A stretch of DNA of 53,323 nt from an uncultured Erysipelotrichaceae bacterium (lineage in GTDB: Bacteria; Bacillota_I; Bacilli_A; RFN20; CAG-288): contig CACYCE010000017.1 in the NCBI GenBank assembly GCA_902772915.1, positions 1 to 53,323 on the forward strand, in the 5' to 3' direction. How positions within the stretch are numbered: the first letter of the stretch is position 1; each line of letters starts with the position of its first letter. The position numbers and the translations under genes were made by a program. Shown here piece after piece: positions 8,110 to 16,331 of the stretch. The notes under the pieces were generated by a model. The model worked only from the letters and a program-made list of their open reading frames with translations. It had not been told where the DNA came from and ran no database searches.

Positions 8110-8662
8110 CAGGCCTCCTTATAGAATCAGAGTTAGATTTAATAGCAAACATCAAATAATTAGGAAGACAAACTACAGGTAAATTAGTAAAAGATACTTC
8201 CCCCTGTTTAGAACATATATTGTGAGGGGAAGTTTCTCTTATAATAGATATCTTTCCTTGTTTAACTTGTAAATCAACTTGAGGACCATAAAGTAAAGAA
8301 AAACCATTCAATATTAAATATTTACCGTTAATCGAAGAATAATCTTTAAGCTCTTTCAATGATTGAATACTGCTTTCTTCATAGCTAGAAGGATTGTAAT
8401 ATGTCTCACCTTGTTTTAATTTTCTTCTAAAAGAAAGAATATATTCTCTTTCTTCTAAAGAAGGAGAGATTACTTCTAAATTATTTAAGATAACTTCAGA
8501 ATTATAATTAACTTCTAAATAGGAAGCAGACTTACTAATCTTTACAGAAAAGTAAGACCATACAAAAACTCCGGAAGAGATAGCAAGTAATAAGAAAATT
8601 ATTATTGCATCTTTAATTCCGAAGTGAAAACGATCTGTAATCTTTTTGCTTTCTTCCCCCAT
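8102..8662 (-). CDS. NusG domain II-containing membrane-anchored protein
   Basis: A 186-residue protein with one N-terminal membrane segment (about 18-38) and an extracellular C-terminal NusG domain II (PF07009). The domain is recognised by GPQVDLQVKQGKISIIRE, then HNICSKQGEVSF and LPVVCLPNYLMFAI, with the usual pair of conserved Cys. About 60 residues between membrane segment and domain are unlike the short family form. Its ATG overlaps the rnfB stop (TAATG) and its end overlaps the Gx gene. Such proteins are common Rnf-operon companions of unknown role. Confidence 0.75.
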   Translation of the reverse strand: MGEESKKITDRFHFGIKDAIIIFLLLAISSGVFVWSYFSVKISKSASYLEVNYNSEVILNNLEVISPSLEEREYILSFRRKLKQGETYYNPSSYEESSIQSLKELKDYSSINGKYLILNGFSLLYGPQVDLQVKQGKISIIRETSPHNICSKQGEVSFTNLPVVCLPNYLMFAIKSNSDSIRRPDA

Positions 8663-9000
8663 TAGAGTTCAACTTTTAGAGTGCTTCCATCAGGGCCAGG
8701 TGTGGAATTAAGATAATCCACAACTTCTTGAGCTTTATCTTTGGCGATGACTTTACAAGTAGTAATCTTTTTGACTTCTCCAGAAATAACCGCATCTACT
8801 AAGCCAGAACACCCAGGGTAACCGCATCCTCCACAATTAGCGCCAGGCATCATAGAATTCATCTTATCAGCGCGAGGATCCGCTTCAACTTTAAATTTGC
8901 TAGAAATAACAGCAATTAAGATACCCATTATTACCGCTACAGCGACAATAACGGCGATCGCGACACCGATTTTACCACCGGCAGATAATTCTAAGAACAT
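8662..9000 (-). CDS. rnfB: RnfB-like subunit, very short (Fe-S domain only)
   Basis: Only 112 residues. An N-terminal membrane helix (about 10-33) is followed by the RnfB [4Fe-4S] domain with C56, C59, C64 and C82 (NCGGCGYPGC). Typical RnfB proteins continue with two or more ferredoxin-type 4Fe-4S domains; none follows here. The stop overlaps the next gene's ATG, and the downstream frames show no CxxCxxCxxxCP, so this is not a simple frameshift. AGGAGG precedes the ATG. In Rnf, RnfB takes electrons from ferredoxin; how this form does so is unclear. Confidence 0.8.
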   Translation of the reverse strand: MFLELSAGGKIGVAIAVIVAVAVIMGILIAVISSKFKVEADPRADKMNSMMPGANCGGCGYPGCSGLVDAVISGEVKKITTCKVIAKDKAQEVVDYLNSTPGPDGSTLKVEL

Positions 9001-9002
9001 AA

Positions 9003-9281
9003 TTATTTATTCCCTCCTTTATCATTTAATTCGTCTAAATTTTCTTTCTTGTCTTCTTTATATCCTTCGACCATATTTTTAGTTAAATCGGGGATAGAAA
9101 GTTCTTCTTCTCTTCTAGAGCAATTAAGCATACAGCCTTTGCATCCGACTTCGACTTTAGGGCAGTTGTCAGGAACTTTAGTTCTTTTATTTATTATGTA
9201 AGTGATAAAGAATACTACAAGTAACCCTACAAGAAGACCTACACCTATTAAAACTTTAGCGTAAGTAGGTAAATTAGCCAT
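9003..9281 (-). CDS. Small Cys-rich single-pass membrane protein in Rnf operon
   Basis: A 92-residue protein with one membrane helix (about 8-30) and then C40, C47, C50 and C54 (CPKVEVGCKGCMLNC). A charged tail ends DELNDKGGNK. The four cysteines could hold a 4Fe-4S cluster. It resembles FeoB-associated Cys-rich membrane proteins in general design but lies between rnfA and rnfB, one base beyond the rnfA stop region and two before rnfB. I know no standard Rnf subunit with this layout. It may supply an iron-sulfur site missing from the short RnfB. Confidence 0.65.
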   Translation of the reverse strand: MANLPTYAKVLIGVGLLVGLLVVFFITYIINKRTKVPDNCPKVEVGCKGCMLNCSRREEELSIPDLTKNMVEGYKEDKKENLDELNDKGGNK

Positions 9282-9282
9282 A

Positions 9283-9879
9283 TTAACCTAATAAACCTGC
9301 AAATGACATTACAGCCATAGCCATGAAAGCAGTGGTGATAAAGCCAATAGCGGCGCCTTTAAAGGCTTTGTGAGGAGTAGAAGCAGCTAAGATTCTTTCT
9401 TGAATAGCTGAGAATAACAACAAGACGATATAGTAACCTAAAGGTACACCTATACATAAAGCTAAGACGTTTTGAATTTGTTCGCCCCAGTTAGTGTTAA
9501 TTTCAGTGTAAGCGGAAACTTGCAAAGCTAAACCTAAGACGACACAGTTAGTAGTAATCAAAGGTAGATAGATACCTAGAGCCTTATATAAAGAAGGCAT
9601 GAATTTCTTCATGATGATTTCTAACATTTGAACTAAAGAAGCGACGACTAAGATAAAGGCAACAGTTTGCAAATAGCCGATATTTAAAGCGTTTAAGATA
9701 AACTGAATACCCCAACAAATTAAACCAGCTAAGACACAAACGACAGTTAAAGCCGCACCCATACCAACTGATGATTTCCATTTGTTAGAAATACCAATAT
9801 ATGAGCATAAGCCTTTATAACCAGCTAGAACGACGTTATTAACTAAGATAGAAGATAATAAAGTAATTAAGAATGTCAT
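9283..9879 (-). CDS. rnfA: Rnf electron transport complex subunit RnfA
   Basis: A 198-residue membrane protein with six predicted helices. The half-site NNVVLAGYKGLCSYIG and the later YLPLITTNCVVLGLALQ carry the Cys residues that, with RnfE, hold the intramembrane iron-sulfur cluster. Length is normal (about 190-200 aa). GGAGA precedes the ATG. RnfA pairs with RnfE as the core of the Na+/H+-pumping ferredoxin:NAD+ oxidoreductase. Confidence 0.93.
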   Translation of the reverse strand: MTFLITLLSSILVNNVVLAGYKGLCSYIGISNKWKSSVGMGAALTVVCVLAGLICWGIQFILNALNIGYLQTVAFILVVASLVQMLEIIMKKFMPSLYKALGIYLPLITTNCVVLGLALQVSAYTEINTNWGEQIQNVLALCIGVPLGYYIVLLLFSAIQERILAASTPHKAFKGAAIGFITTAFMAMAVMSFAGLLG

Positions 9880-9897
9880 ATGTTATATTCTCCTTTC

Positions 9898-10590
9898 TTA
9901 GGCAGCTTTAGCGGATACTTCTTCAGATTTATTTTTGAGTTCCGCAGCTTTTTTAACTTTGCGATCATTGACTTTATCTAAGACCATCTTGAACAAGCCC
10001 ATGATAATACCAATCCACAAGAATCCTCCGACAGCTTGATTCATTAAAGGAATGGCGAATCTTTGTAAAGGTACCCATTCGAAGACTAATTTAGATGTGA
10101 AAGGATTAGTCCAGGTGAATCCACCAGTACCGAAGAATTCTCTAGGGATAGCAATCAATAGACAGGCGATTAAGAAGCCTAAAGATTGACCAACAGCATC
10201 GCACATAGAATCAGTGACCGTATTCTTGCTAGCGAAGGCTTCCGCTCTTCCTAAGATGATACAGTTAACAGTGATTAGAGGTAAGAATTCACCTAAAGAA
10301 TCCGCTAAATCGGGAGTGAAAGCTTGCATCAATAATTGAACGCAAGTAACTAGAGAAGCGATGATGACAATATAGACGGGAATTCTTATTTCTGAAGGTA
10401 TAAATTTTCTAATTGAAGAGACGATCAAGTTAGCAAAGAATAAGACTAAGAAGACCGCAATAGACATACCTATAGCATTATTTATTGATTGAGTAGCAAT
10501 AATAACAGGACATAGACCTAAGACGATAGAAAGAATAGGGTTCTCAGAGAACATGCCTGCAAGTATTATTTGACTTTTTTTGCGTTTCAT
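9898..10590 (-). CDS. rnfE: Rnf electron transport complex subunit RnfE
   Basis: A 230-residue membrane protein homologous to RnfA. Six helices carry the Cys motifs in LSIVLGLCPVIIATQS and FLPLITVNCIILGRAEAFAS, where the second is the family signature. A lysine-rich tail follows the last helix. AGGAGG lies 9 bases before the ATG, 15 bases after the rnfG stop. With RnfA it forms the electron path across the membrane. Confidence 0.93.
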   Translation of the reverse strand: MKRKKSQIILAGMFSENPILSIVLGLCPVIIATQSINNAIGMSIAVFLVLFFANLIVSSIRKFIPSEIRIPVYIVIIASLVTCVQLLMQAFTPDLADSLGEFLPLITVNCIILGRAEAFASKNTVTDSMCDAVGQSLGFLIACLLIAIPREFFGTGGFTWTNPFTSKLVFEWVPLQRFAIPLMNQAVGGFLWIGIIMGLFKMVLDKVNDRKVKKAAELKNKSEEVSAKAA

Positions 10591-10605
10591 AAATCCATTC
10601 CTCCT

Positions 10606-11166
10606 TTAATTCCCACTAGCTAATGTAATAGCATTAGCGATAATTTTATCTAAGGTTGACGTGATGACAGGAATAGTCTTCTGAGCGGTTTGACCAGAAG
10701 TTATGACTCCGCCAGGAGAATAAGGGAAAGAAGAAGCATAAATCTTCTTAGCCGCTGATAAACCGGTAGAATCCTCGTCACCAGTAATGTAGGAGAAGCC
10801 GATAATAGATTGACCATTAGGGCTAGTTAAGGCACCGAAAGTCACAGTTCCAGAATATCCTTTAGGAGTAGTAGCGTTGTAATAGTAATAAGTACTTCCA
10901 TCGGTACATTCAATCTTCATTCTAGAGTTGAGATTAGAATGTTCTTCTCCCTCCTTCCAATCGATAGTAATCATGGAAGATTCATTTTTCGCTGCAAGTT
11001 CATTTTGTTCTAAAACAGCAGTAACAGCTCTTTTAGCTTTAATAACATTATTCTCTGCAATCTTATTTTCAGTAGCGAAATTAACTAGAGCTAAAGTAGC
11101 TCCACAAACCAAACAAACTCCGCCTAAAACTATAGGATAAAGAGCGTATACAGGTAGTTTTTTCAT
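10606..11166 (-). CDS. rnfG: Rnf electron transport complex subunit RnfG
   Basis: A 186-residue protein with an N-terminal membrane helix (about 8-30) and an extracellular FMN-binding domain. Family features are GYSGTVTFGALTSPNGQSIIG and DEDSTGLSAAKKI. The flavinylation site is expected in VITSGQTAQKT (about 154-164), where the usual DxxSGAT reads VITSGQT; T160 is the likely acceptor. The ATG overlaps the rnfD stop (TAATG). The FMN would be attached by ApbE (gene at 2287-3708). Confidence 0.88.
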   Translation of the reverse strand: MKKLPVYALYPIVLGGVCLVCGATLALVNFATENKIAENNVIKAKRAVTAVLEQNELAAKNESSMITIDWKEGEEHSNLNSRMKIECTDGSTYYYYNATTPKGYSGTVTFGALTSPNGQSIIGFSYITGDEDSTGLSAAKKIYASSFPYSPGGVITSGQTAQKTIPVITSTLDKIIANAITLASGN

Positions 11167-12353
11167 TAGAAGGCACCTCCTATAAATACTGAATAGTTAG
11201 GAATTTGAGCAATAGCTTCAATTAGACTGACAGAAGCGTTGGCTTTATGGAAAGTTCCATAAACCAATCCGAAAATTATAGAAGCGACCATGATGCTAGA
11301 GATAATAATAGACTTTCTAGCGATATGTTGATTAGATTTGCCTTTAATAAGTTTAGAAATTAAAGGAGAAAGCATATTGGTGATGATGATAGATGAACCA
11401 ACACCTTCAGGTGCGGCAGCTTGATATCTAATTAAGCAAGCTACGAAGGCACATATAACTGTAACCATAATTCTTCCATATCTAGATGCAGGTGAAGTGA
11501 CAGGATCAGTTAGACAGAAGACACAGCCAAACAAGACTCCACCAATCATAATGTTCTTTAAAGCAAAAGCGAAAGAATCAGCACCTAATCCACCAGTAAA
11601 GCCCATGAATAAGCAAGTTAGATAGAAGGTAACTATATAGAAGACAGGAGTTCTCCAGTCGATAATTCTTCTAACCGCTAAATAAACGCAACAAATGATT
11701 AAACCGATGATGCAACTTTCACCCATACTACCGGCGTGAATTTGACCTAAGAACAATCTATCTAGAGGTATATCGTAAGTTCCATTTAACCATCCAGCTT
11801 GTTGAGTGGAGAACATAATAGAGGCACCAGCGTTGAAGTCTCCAGCAGCAGGAGCAGTACCAATATAAGTCTTCATAGAAGAGGAGAAACAAAGTTGACA
11901 GAAGACTCTACCAGCAACTGCGGGGTTAAAGATATTTCGACCGAAGCCACCAAATATGCACTTCCCAAAGAAAGTACCGATAAAAGCGGAAACAGCGCAA
12001 GCGTAATAATCGACACCTATAGGTAAAAGCAAGGTGAAGATTAAGCCGGAAATCCAACCGTATGAATGGAGAATTTTATATCCCCAATTCTTGAATCTAA
12101 TTTTGATATCTTTCTCTTTCTTATCACATAGACAAGAAGGAATAAGATATAAAGCGTCAGAGCCAACTGAAACACCTACTGAAATAACAAAAATAATTAA
12201 AGCGTGATTTCCCCATTCTCCTCCAAAAGAGACATAATAAGAAATCATTTCAAATAAGAATAATCCTAATAGACAAATGCCTAGTTCAACCATCATTGAG
12301 AAGGTGGAACGCTTATTTTGAATATGAGGTCCTTTTTCTACCGCAAATTTCAT
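11166..12353 (-). CDS. rnfD: Rnf electron transport complex subunit RnfD
   Basis: A 395-residue polytopic membrane protein. RnfD/NqrB features are FGGFGRNIFNPAVAGRVF and CVFCLTDPVTSPASRYGR. It is longer than most RnfD (about 310-350 aa), partly from an added basic cytosolic loop CDKKEKDIKIRFKN. The flavinylation region reads DFNAGAS (Ser near residue 178) instead of DxxSGAT. ATG at 12353 is preferred over 12362, because AGGAGG lies only one base from the latter and 10 from the former. Confidence 0.9.
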   Translation of the reverse strand: MKFAVEKGPHIQNKRSTFSMMVELGICLLGLFLFEMISYYVSFGGEWGNHALIIFVISVGVSVGSDALYLIPSCLCDKKEKDIKIRFKNWGYKILHSYGWISGLIFTLLLPIGVDYYACAVSAFIGTFFGKCIFGGFGRNIFNPAVAGRVFCQLCFSSSMKTYIGTAPAAGDFNAGASIMFSTQQAGWLNGTYDIPLDRLFLGQIHAGSMGESCIIGLIICCVYLAVRRIIDWRTPVFYIVTFYLTCLFMGFTGGLGADSFAFALKNIMIGGVLFGCVFCLTDPVTSPASRYGRIMVTVICAFVACLIRYQAAAPEGVGSSIIITNMLSPLISKLIKGKSNQHIARKSIIISSIMVASIIFGLVYGTFHKANASVSLIEAIAQIPNYSVFIGGAF

Positions 12354-12371
12354 ATTGACCATTCCTCCTTT

Positions 12372-13727
12372 CTATTTTTTAGCCTCAGCTGCAGGTTCCT
12401 TTTTAGGAGCGGGAGCGGGTTTTCTTTGAGCACGAGGGCATTTAATTGTGGTCATTAACTTAGCTTGTTTAACTTGACCGCTGACTTCAATGTGAGAAGG
12501 GCAGACAAATGAACAAGTACCGCAATTTACACATTCTAGAACATTCAAATCGAAGCACTTATCAAAGTCTCCTCTTCTAGCGGCATCGTTAATTTCAACA
12601 GGCATCAAATTCATAGGACAGTGAGCTATGCAATTACCGCAGTGGAGACAAGGTTCTTCTCTGATAGTCTTAACTGGAGTAACTGTGATAGCGTCATTTT
12701 GAATTAATAGAGGAACATCATCGGACATCTGACATTCAGAACACATAGGTCCGCCTAAGAGTAAAGAAGCCTTTTCAGCGGTATATCCACCTACATAATT
12801 AATAGCGTCTTTAACTAATGTGCCATAAGGGAGAGAAACATTTTGAGGATTTTTAACTAATCCTGAGATAGTAATTACTTTATTGGAGATAGTTTCACCA
12901 TAGAAGAACAAACGAGATATTGCTAAAACTGTGGCGAAGTTATTAACAATAACTCCACATTGACTAGGTAGCTTGTCGTAAGTTCTATTTAGCGCTAGAG
13001 AAATCATCGTTCTTTCAAAGCCGGCAGGATAGACTGATTTAATTCCTTTGACTTTAATACGAGGATCTCCAAATTTGTCTACTTCTTGTTGGAACTTTTC
13101 AAGCATCTTGACCTTTTCTAACTTAGTTACTAAAAAGGTCTGCTTAATATTCAAAGCGTCCATTAAGACCTTCAAAGCTTTCATCATGTCTTGAAGATCG
13201 TATTTTAAACAAGTGACGTAATCTGTAGTTAAATATGGCTCACACTCTGCAGCGTTAACTAAAATCGTATCGATAGGATCTTTGGTATTGTACTTAATAA
13301 AAGTAGGGAAACCTGCTCCGCCTAAACCAACAATACCACCTTCTTTTAATTTAGCGACAACGTTAGCTTGGTTTATTTCACCTTCTAAAGGTCTAAGAGT
13401 AATTCTTTCGCCTTTCTTGTCGTTTTCAATTTCTATAAAATCAACAGGACGACCTACCACGGTTGATTTCTTTTTGACAATGGCTGATACCTTACCTGAA
13501 ATTGGTGAGTAAATAGGAACTCCAAAGTCTTTCCTCACACCTAACAAAGTACCTACTTTTACTTCCGCGCCAGCTTCAACGCGAGAGTCTAAAGGTAAAC
13601 CTTTGTTATCCACTCCAGGAACATAAACTTTTTCAGGGTCAAAAAAACTAATTTCCCCTTCTTCAGTTTGTTCCTTATGGCCAGGGATTTTGGTACACCC
13701 ATCCGAAGAAAAAAGATGTAATAACAT
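12372..13727 (-). CDS. rnfC: Rnf electron transport complex subunit RnfC
   Basis: A 451-residue NADH-site subunit. It has an N-terminal barrel-sandwich domain (VEAGAEVKVGTLLGVRK), the NuoF-like FMN/NADH domain (GGIVGLGGAGFPTFIKY, then VNAAECEPYLTTDY) and a SLBB region. Two C-terminal 4Fe-4S motifs read CLHCGNCIAHCP and CVNCGTCSFVCP. The tail is lysine/proline/alanine-rich. ATG at 13727 has AGGAG nine bases upstream; the TTG at 13733 is too close to it. First gene of the Rnf operon. Confidence 0.93.
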   Translation of the reverse strand: MLLHLFSSDGCTKIPGHKEQTEEGEISFFDPEKVYVPGVDNKGLPLDSRVEAGAEVKVGTLLGVRKDFGVPIYSPISGKVSAIVKKKSTVVGRPVDFIEIENDKKGERITLRPLEGEINQANVVAKLKEGGIVGLGGAGFPTFIKYNTKDPIDTILVNAAECEPYLTTDYVTCLKYDLQDMMKALKVLMDALNIKQTFLVTKLEKVKMLEKFQQEVDKFGDPRIKVKGIKSVYPAGFERTMISLALNRTYDKLPSQCGVIVNNFATVLAISRLFFYGETISNKVITISGLVKNPQNVSLPYGTLVKDAINYVGGYTAEKASLLLGGPMCSECQMSDDVPLLIQNDAITVTPVKTIREEPCLHCGNCIAHCPMNLMPVEINDAARRGDFDKCFDLNVLECVNCGTCSFVCPSHIEVSGQVKQAKLMTTIKCPRAQRKPAPAPKKEPAAEAKK

Positions 13728-13822
13728 ATCCAAATGCTCCTCTAAGAAAGTAAATTAATATAAAAATATGTAATTAGTTTACTAACAAATATTAAAATAA
13801 TTAATTTATATAACAAAAACTA
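13728..13822 (-). promoter_or_regulatory. Upstream region of the Rnf operon
   Basis: This 95-bp AT-rich gap must hold the rnf promoter. TATATT boxes are visible on the minus strand but no unambiguous -35/-10 pair. An inverted repeat TTAGT-TT-ACTAA at 13774-13785 could be an operator; it does not match the Rex consensus. Confidence 0.35.
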
Positions 13823-14764
13823 CTACTCCGAGTACAAAGTTTCGCTTGTATCTTTATATTTTTTAACAGTCCCGATTTTCTTACCTTCAAAATCTATTTC
13901 TGATTCTAAAATAGAATAGGCTTCAAAAATTGATTGATTCTTTTTAAATTCATTCAAGCACATAGAAAATTTATTTAAAGCTTCTTGATATAAATCTATG
14001 AATGTTTTATTACTTTTTTCCCCAGTAGCAGGATGGCGCCACTCAAGATGATTGAGGTTAAATACTTCTTCATGGAACTTGTTAGGATTACGCATTTTCT
14101 TTAAAGGACCTATTGCGAAAGCCTTAGTTTTCTTATTTGCTAAAGAAGCAAATCTCAACATGTTGTTAACTGCTCCTTTGTAATAAAATTTAGGTATTTT
14201 ATATCCGAAGAAAGATTCTAAAACTTGAACGTAACATTCAGAAATAATTTTTAAATCTTCAGAACCGATTTTAATCATAGACTTAGGATTCTTAATATAA
14301 GAAGTTTCTTTCTTTATATAGCAGATTGAAGAATCAATACACGCTTCAAAATGAGCGTGGCGGTAATGATAATGACCGGTTAGATGACCTTCATCATCAA
14401 ATCCGGACCAGTAATATATATAGGGATGAGTGGTACTATCTAGAATGTAATGAGCTAATTGACCTAGATAAAAAGATTTCAATAAATTTTTCTTTTCTTC
14501 ATTTTCACTCATCAAGGTTAAATTGCTATCATACGCAAAAGTGATAGTCTTGTTATCGCTTTTATGAATTTTATTTCCCATCTTCTTCAAAGCGAGAAGA
14601 GGATGAAGACTAGTAACAGAAACTCCTCCATAAAAAAGTGGATCAGGTCCAACTGACCCCAACTTAAAGGCTTCAAAATCAATTTTGAAACCCAATTCTT
14701 CGCTGTTTAAAAAGTTATTATAAGCTTCTATAGCGAAGAAAGAGTGCGTGAGTAAATTAGGCAT
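13823..14764 (-). CDS. Zinc-dependent phospholipase C-like protein
   Basis: A 313-residue protein of the zinc-dependent phospholipase C / S1-P1 fold (PF00882). Seen are MPNLLTHSFFA with the ligand His near the N-terminus, LGSVGPDPLFYG, LGQLAHYILDSTTHPYIYYW (His and Asp zinc ligands) and HYHYRHAHFEACID. There is no signal peptide, so it is likely cytosolic, unlike the secreted toxins of this fold. It starts 19 bases after the pduL stop with no clear Shine-Dalgarno and is probably co-transcribed with pduL. True substrate unknown. Confidence 0.75.
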   Translation of the reverse strand: MPNLLTHSFFAIEAYNNFLNSEELGFKIDFEAFKLGSVGPDPLFYGGVSVTSLHPLLALKKMGNKIHKSDNKTITFAYDSNLTLMSENEEKKNLLKSFYLGQLAHYILDSTTHPYIYYWSGFDDEGHLTGHYHYRHAHFEACIDSSICYIKKETSYIKNPKSMIKIGSEDLKIISECYVQVLESFFGYKIPKFYYKGAVNNMLRFASLANKKTKAFAIGPLKKMRNPNKFHEEVFNLNHLEWRHPATGEKSNKTFIDLYQEALNKFSMCLNEFKKNQSIFEAYSILESEIDFEGKKIGTVKKYKDTSETLYSE

Positions 14765-14783
14765 GATCCACTACCAGTAGGTT

Positions 14784-15383
14784 TTATTTAACTAAAGTTC
14801 CGTAGACTTCACCAAAAGCGCAAGCGGCATTGCATTCATCAGTATCAATGTGCATCGCTAAGGCGTATTTAGGAGAGACTCTGATGACAGTGTCACCGAA
14901 GATAGTCTTTCTTCCAGAGCCAGTATCGACTAAAACAGAAACGATTTGTCCGTTTTCAACGCCGAATTCTTTAGCATCAGCAGGAGTCATGTGAATGTGT
15001 CTTTTAGCGATGATGACACCTTCTTCTAAATCAACTTCACCTGCAGGTCCTCTTAAAGTGCATTTGCCAGAACCGGCAATATCACCCGATTCTCTAACAG
15101 GAGCGGATAAACCTAAAGTTCTCGCATCGGTGAAAGAGACTTCAACTTGATTGTGATCTCTAACAGGTCCTAAAATGGATAATTTGGCAGAGGGGCGAGG
15201 AGCGGAGGGATCTTTCTTGTTGTAGCCAATAACTTCTACTTTATCGGTAGAGGCAAATTGACCAGGTTGTGAAAGCATCTTTCTAACTTCTAATTGATGC
15301 CCTTTACCAAAGAGGACTTCTAAAGTTTCTTGAGTGACGTGAACGTGACGCGCCGAGGTTTCTACTAGAATTTTCTTTTCCAT
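14784..15383 (-). CDS. pduL: Phosphate propanoyltransferase PduL
   Basis: A 199-residue PduL-type phosphotransacylase (PF06130 twice), which interconverts acyl-CoA and acyl-phosphate, here probably for acetate/ATP formation. Motifs: SARHVHVT at about 8-15 and AKRHIHMTPADAKEFG at the second repeat, whose His residues bind zinc; AMHIDTDECNAA lies near the end. No microcompartment-targeting extension is seen. ATG at 15383 has AAAGGAA upstream; the longer in-frame start would place promoter sequence in the protein. Confidence 0.9.
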   Translation of the reverse strand: MEKKILVETSARHVHVTQETLEVLFGKGHQLEVRKMLSQPGQFASTDKVEVIGYNKKDPSAPRPSAKLSILGPVRDHNQVEVSFTDARTLGLSAPVRESGDIAGSGKCTLRGPAGEVDLEEGVIIAKRHIHMTPADAKEFGVENGQIVSVLVDTGSGRKTIFGDTVIRVSPKYALAMHIDTDECNAACAFGEVYGTLVK

Positions 15384-15488
15384 ACTATTCCTTTCAAAAG
15401 AATGAGATTTTTGTATCTCTATATATAAGGATATCACGTACGTACCCTAAAAGTGAAAAAGTAAGTTAATTAATTAAACAATATTTCC

Positions 15489-15494
15489 TATAAT
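15489..15494 (+). promoter_or_regulatory. Leaderless -10 box of the 15501 gene
   Basis: TATAAT followed by exactly six bases and ATG at 15501; no Shine-Dalgarno is present. Confidence 0.65.
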
Positions 15495-15500
15495 TAAAAT

Positions 15501-16331
15501 ATGGATAAACAACAGATAAGAGAATTGCTAGATAAAATAGGGATACCTTGCAATATAATCTACAATTCTAACAAAGGAATCTCAAATAACAACTACATTA
15601 TTGATAATCGTTACATCTTAAAAGAGAGTTACGATCTTCATTTTGAAGTTATCAATAATTTTTCTTTTAAAATCCAAGAAGAGATGAATAAATTTAATTT
15701 TTCTCCTAAACCTATTTATATAGACACTGAAAGAGGAATTTTTTTATCAGAGTACATCCCTTTTTATAAGCCCGTAGAAGATATAACATATTTAAATATC
15801 GAAAAACTAGTGAAAATCCTTCGAAAATTGCATTCTTTAAAGATCGAAGGACCTCATTTAGACTATGAAAAAAGTTTAGATTTTTACAGGTTAATCCTTC
15901 CTGTAAAAGATAGAATTTATGTCGAACATTTAGAAAAATCTCCTCTTTTATCCAAGGAACAAGAAATTAGTCACTTTGATTTAATTACGGATAACCTATT
16001 AGTCGATAGAAATTCCGATTTGAAACTCATAGATTACGAATTTTGTATATACGCTCCTAAATATTTCGACTTAACTTCACTTTTATTTGAGAATAATTTT
16101 CCTGAATTCATAATAGACTCTATAATCAATGCCTACTTCAAAGAAGATGAAGAGAATAAAAAATTCTATTTAGATAATAAAGATGAATATCGCGCTATAG
16201 CTGATCTATATTGGTATCATTGGGCTAAAGCTAGATATTTAACCTCAAAAAAAGAAAGCTTCTTAAATATCTCTATAGATAAGAAAAACACTCTATTCAC
16301 TTATTTAAGAAAGAAAAATCAAAATATTTAA
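15501..16331 (+). CDS. Choline kinase/APH-type phosphotransferase
   Basis: A 276-residue protein of the choline/ethanolamine kinase-aminoglycoside phosphotransferase fold. The catalytic loop is SHFDLITDNLLVD (HxDxxxxN, residues about 159-171), and the metal-binding DFG equivalent is LIDYEF. An N-terminal lobe region around YILKES supplies the ATP Lys. LicA-like choline kinases decorate glycolipids or teichoic acids; no licB/C/D is nearby, so the substrate is open. Its stop codon overlaps the convergent stop of the next gene by 4 bases. Confidence 0.75.
   Translation: MDKQQIRELLDKIGIPCNIIYNSNKGISNNNYIIDNRYILKESYDLHFEVINNFSFKIQEEMNKFNFSPKPIYIDTERGIFLSEYIPFYKPVEDITYLNIEKLVKILRKLHSLKIEGPHLDYEKSLDFYRLILPVKDRIYVEHLEKSPLLSKEQEISHFDLITDNLLVDRNSDLKLIDYEFCIYAPKYFDLTSLLFENNFPEFIIDSIINAYFKEDEENKKFYLDNKDEYRAIADLYWYHWAKARYLTSKKESFLNISIDKKNTLFTYLRKKNQNI

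Noticed and set aside
8102-8662. Frameshifted C-terminal part of RnfB in the next gene
   Set aside because: The gene has a NusG domain II and membrane helix, and no ferredoxin Cys motif in any frame I read.
13774-13785. Rex redox operator before rnfC
   Set aside because: The inverted repeat TTAGT-TT-ACTAA does not match the TTGTGA/TCACAA Rex site.
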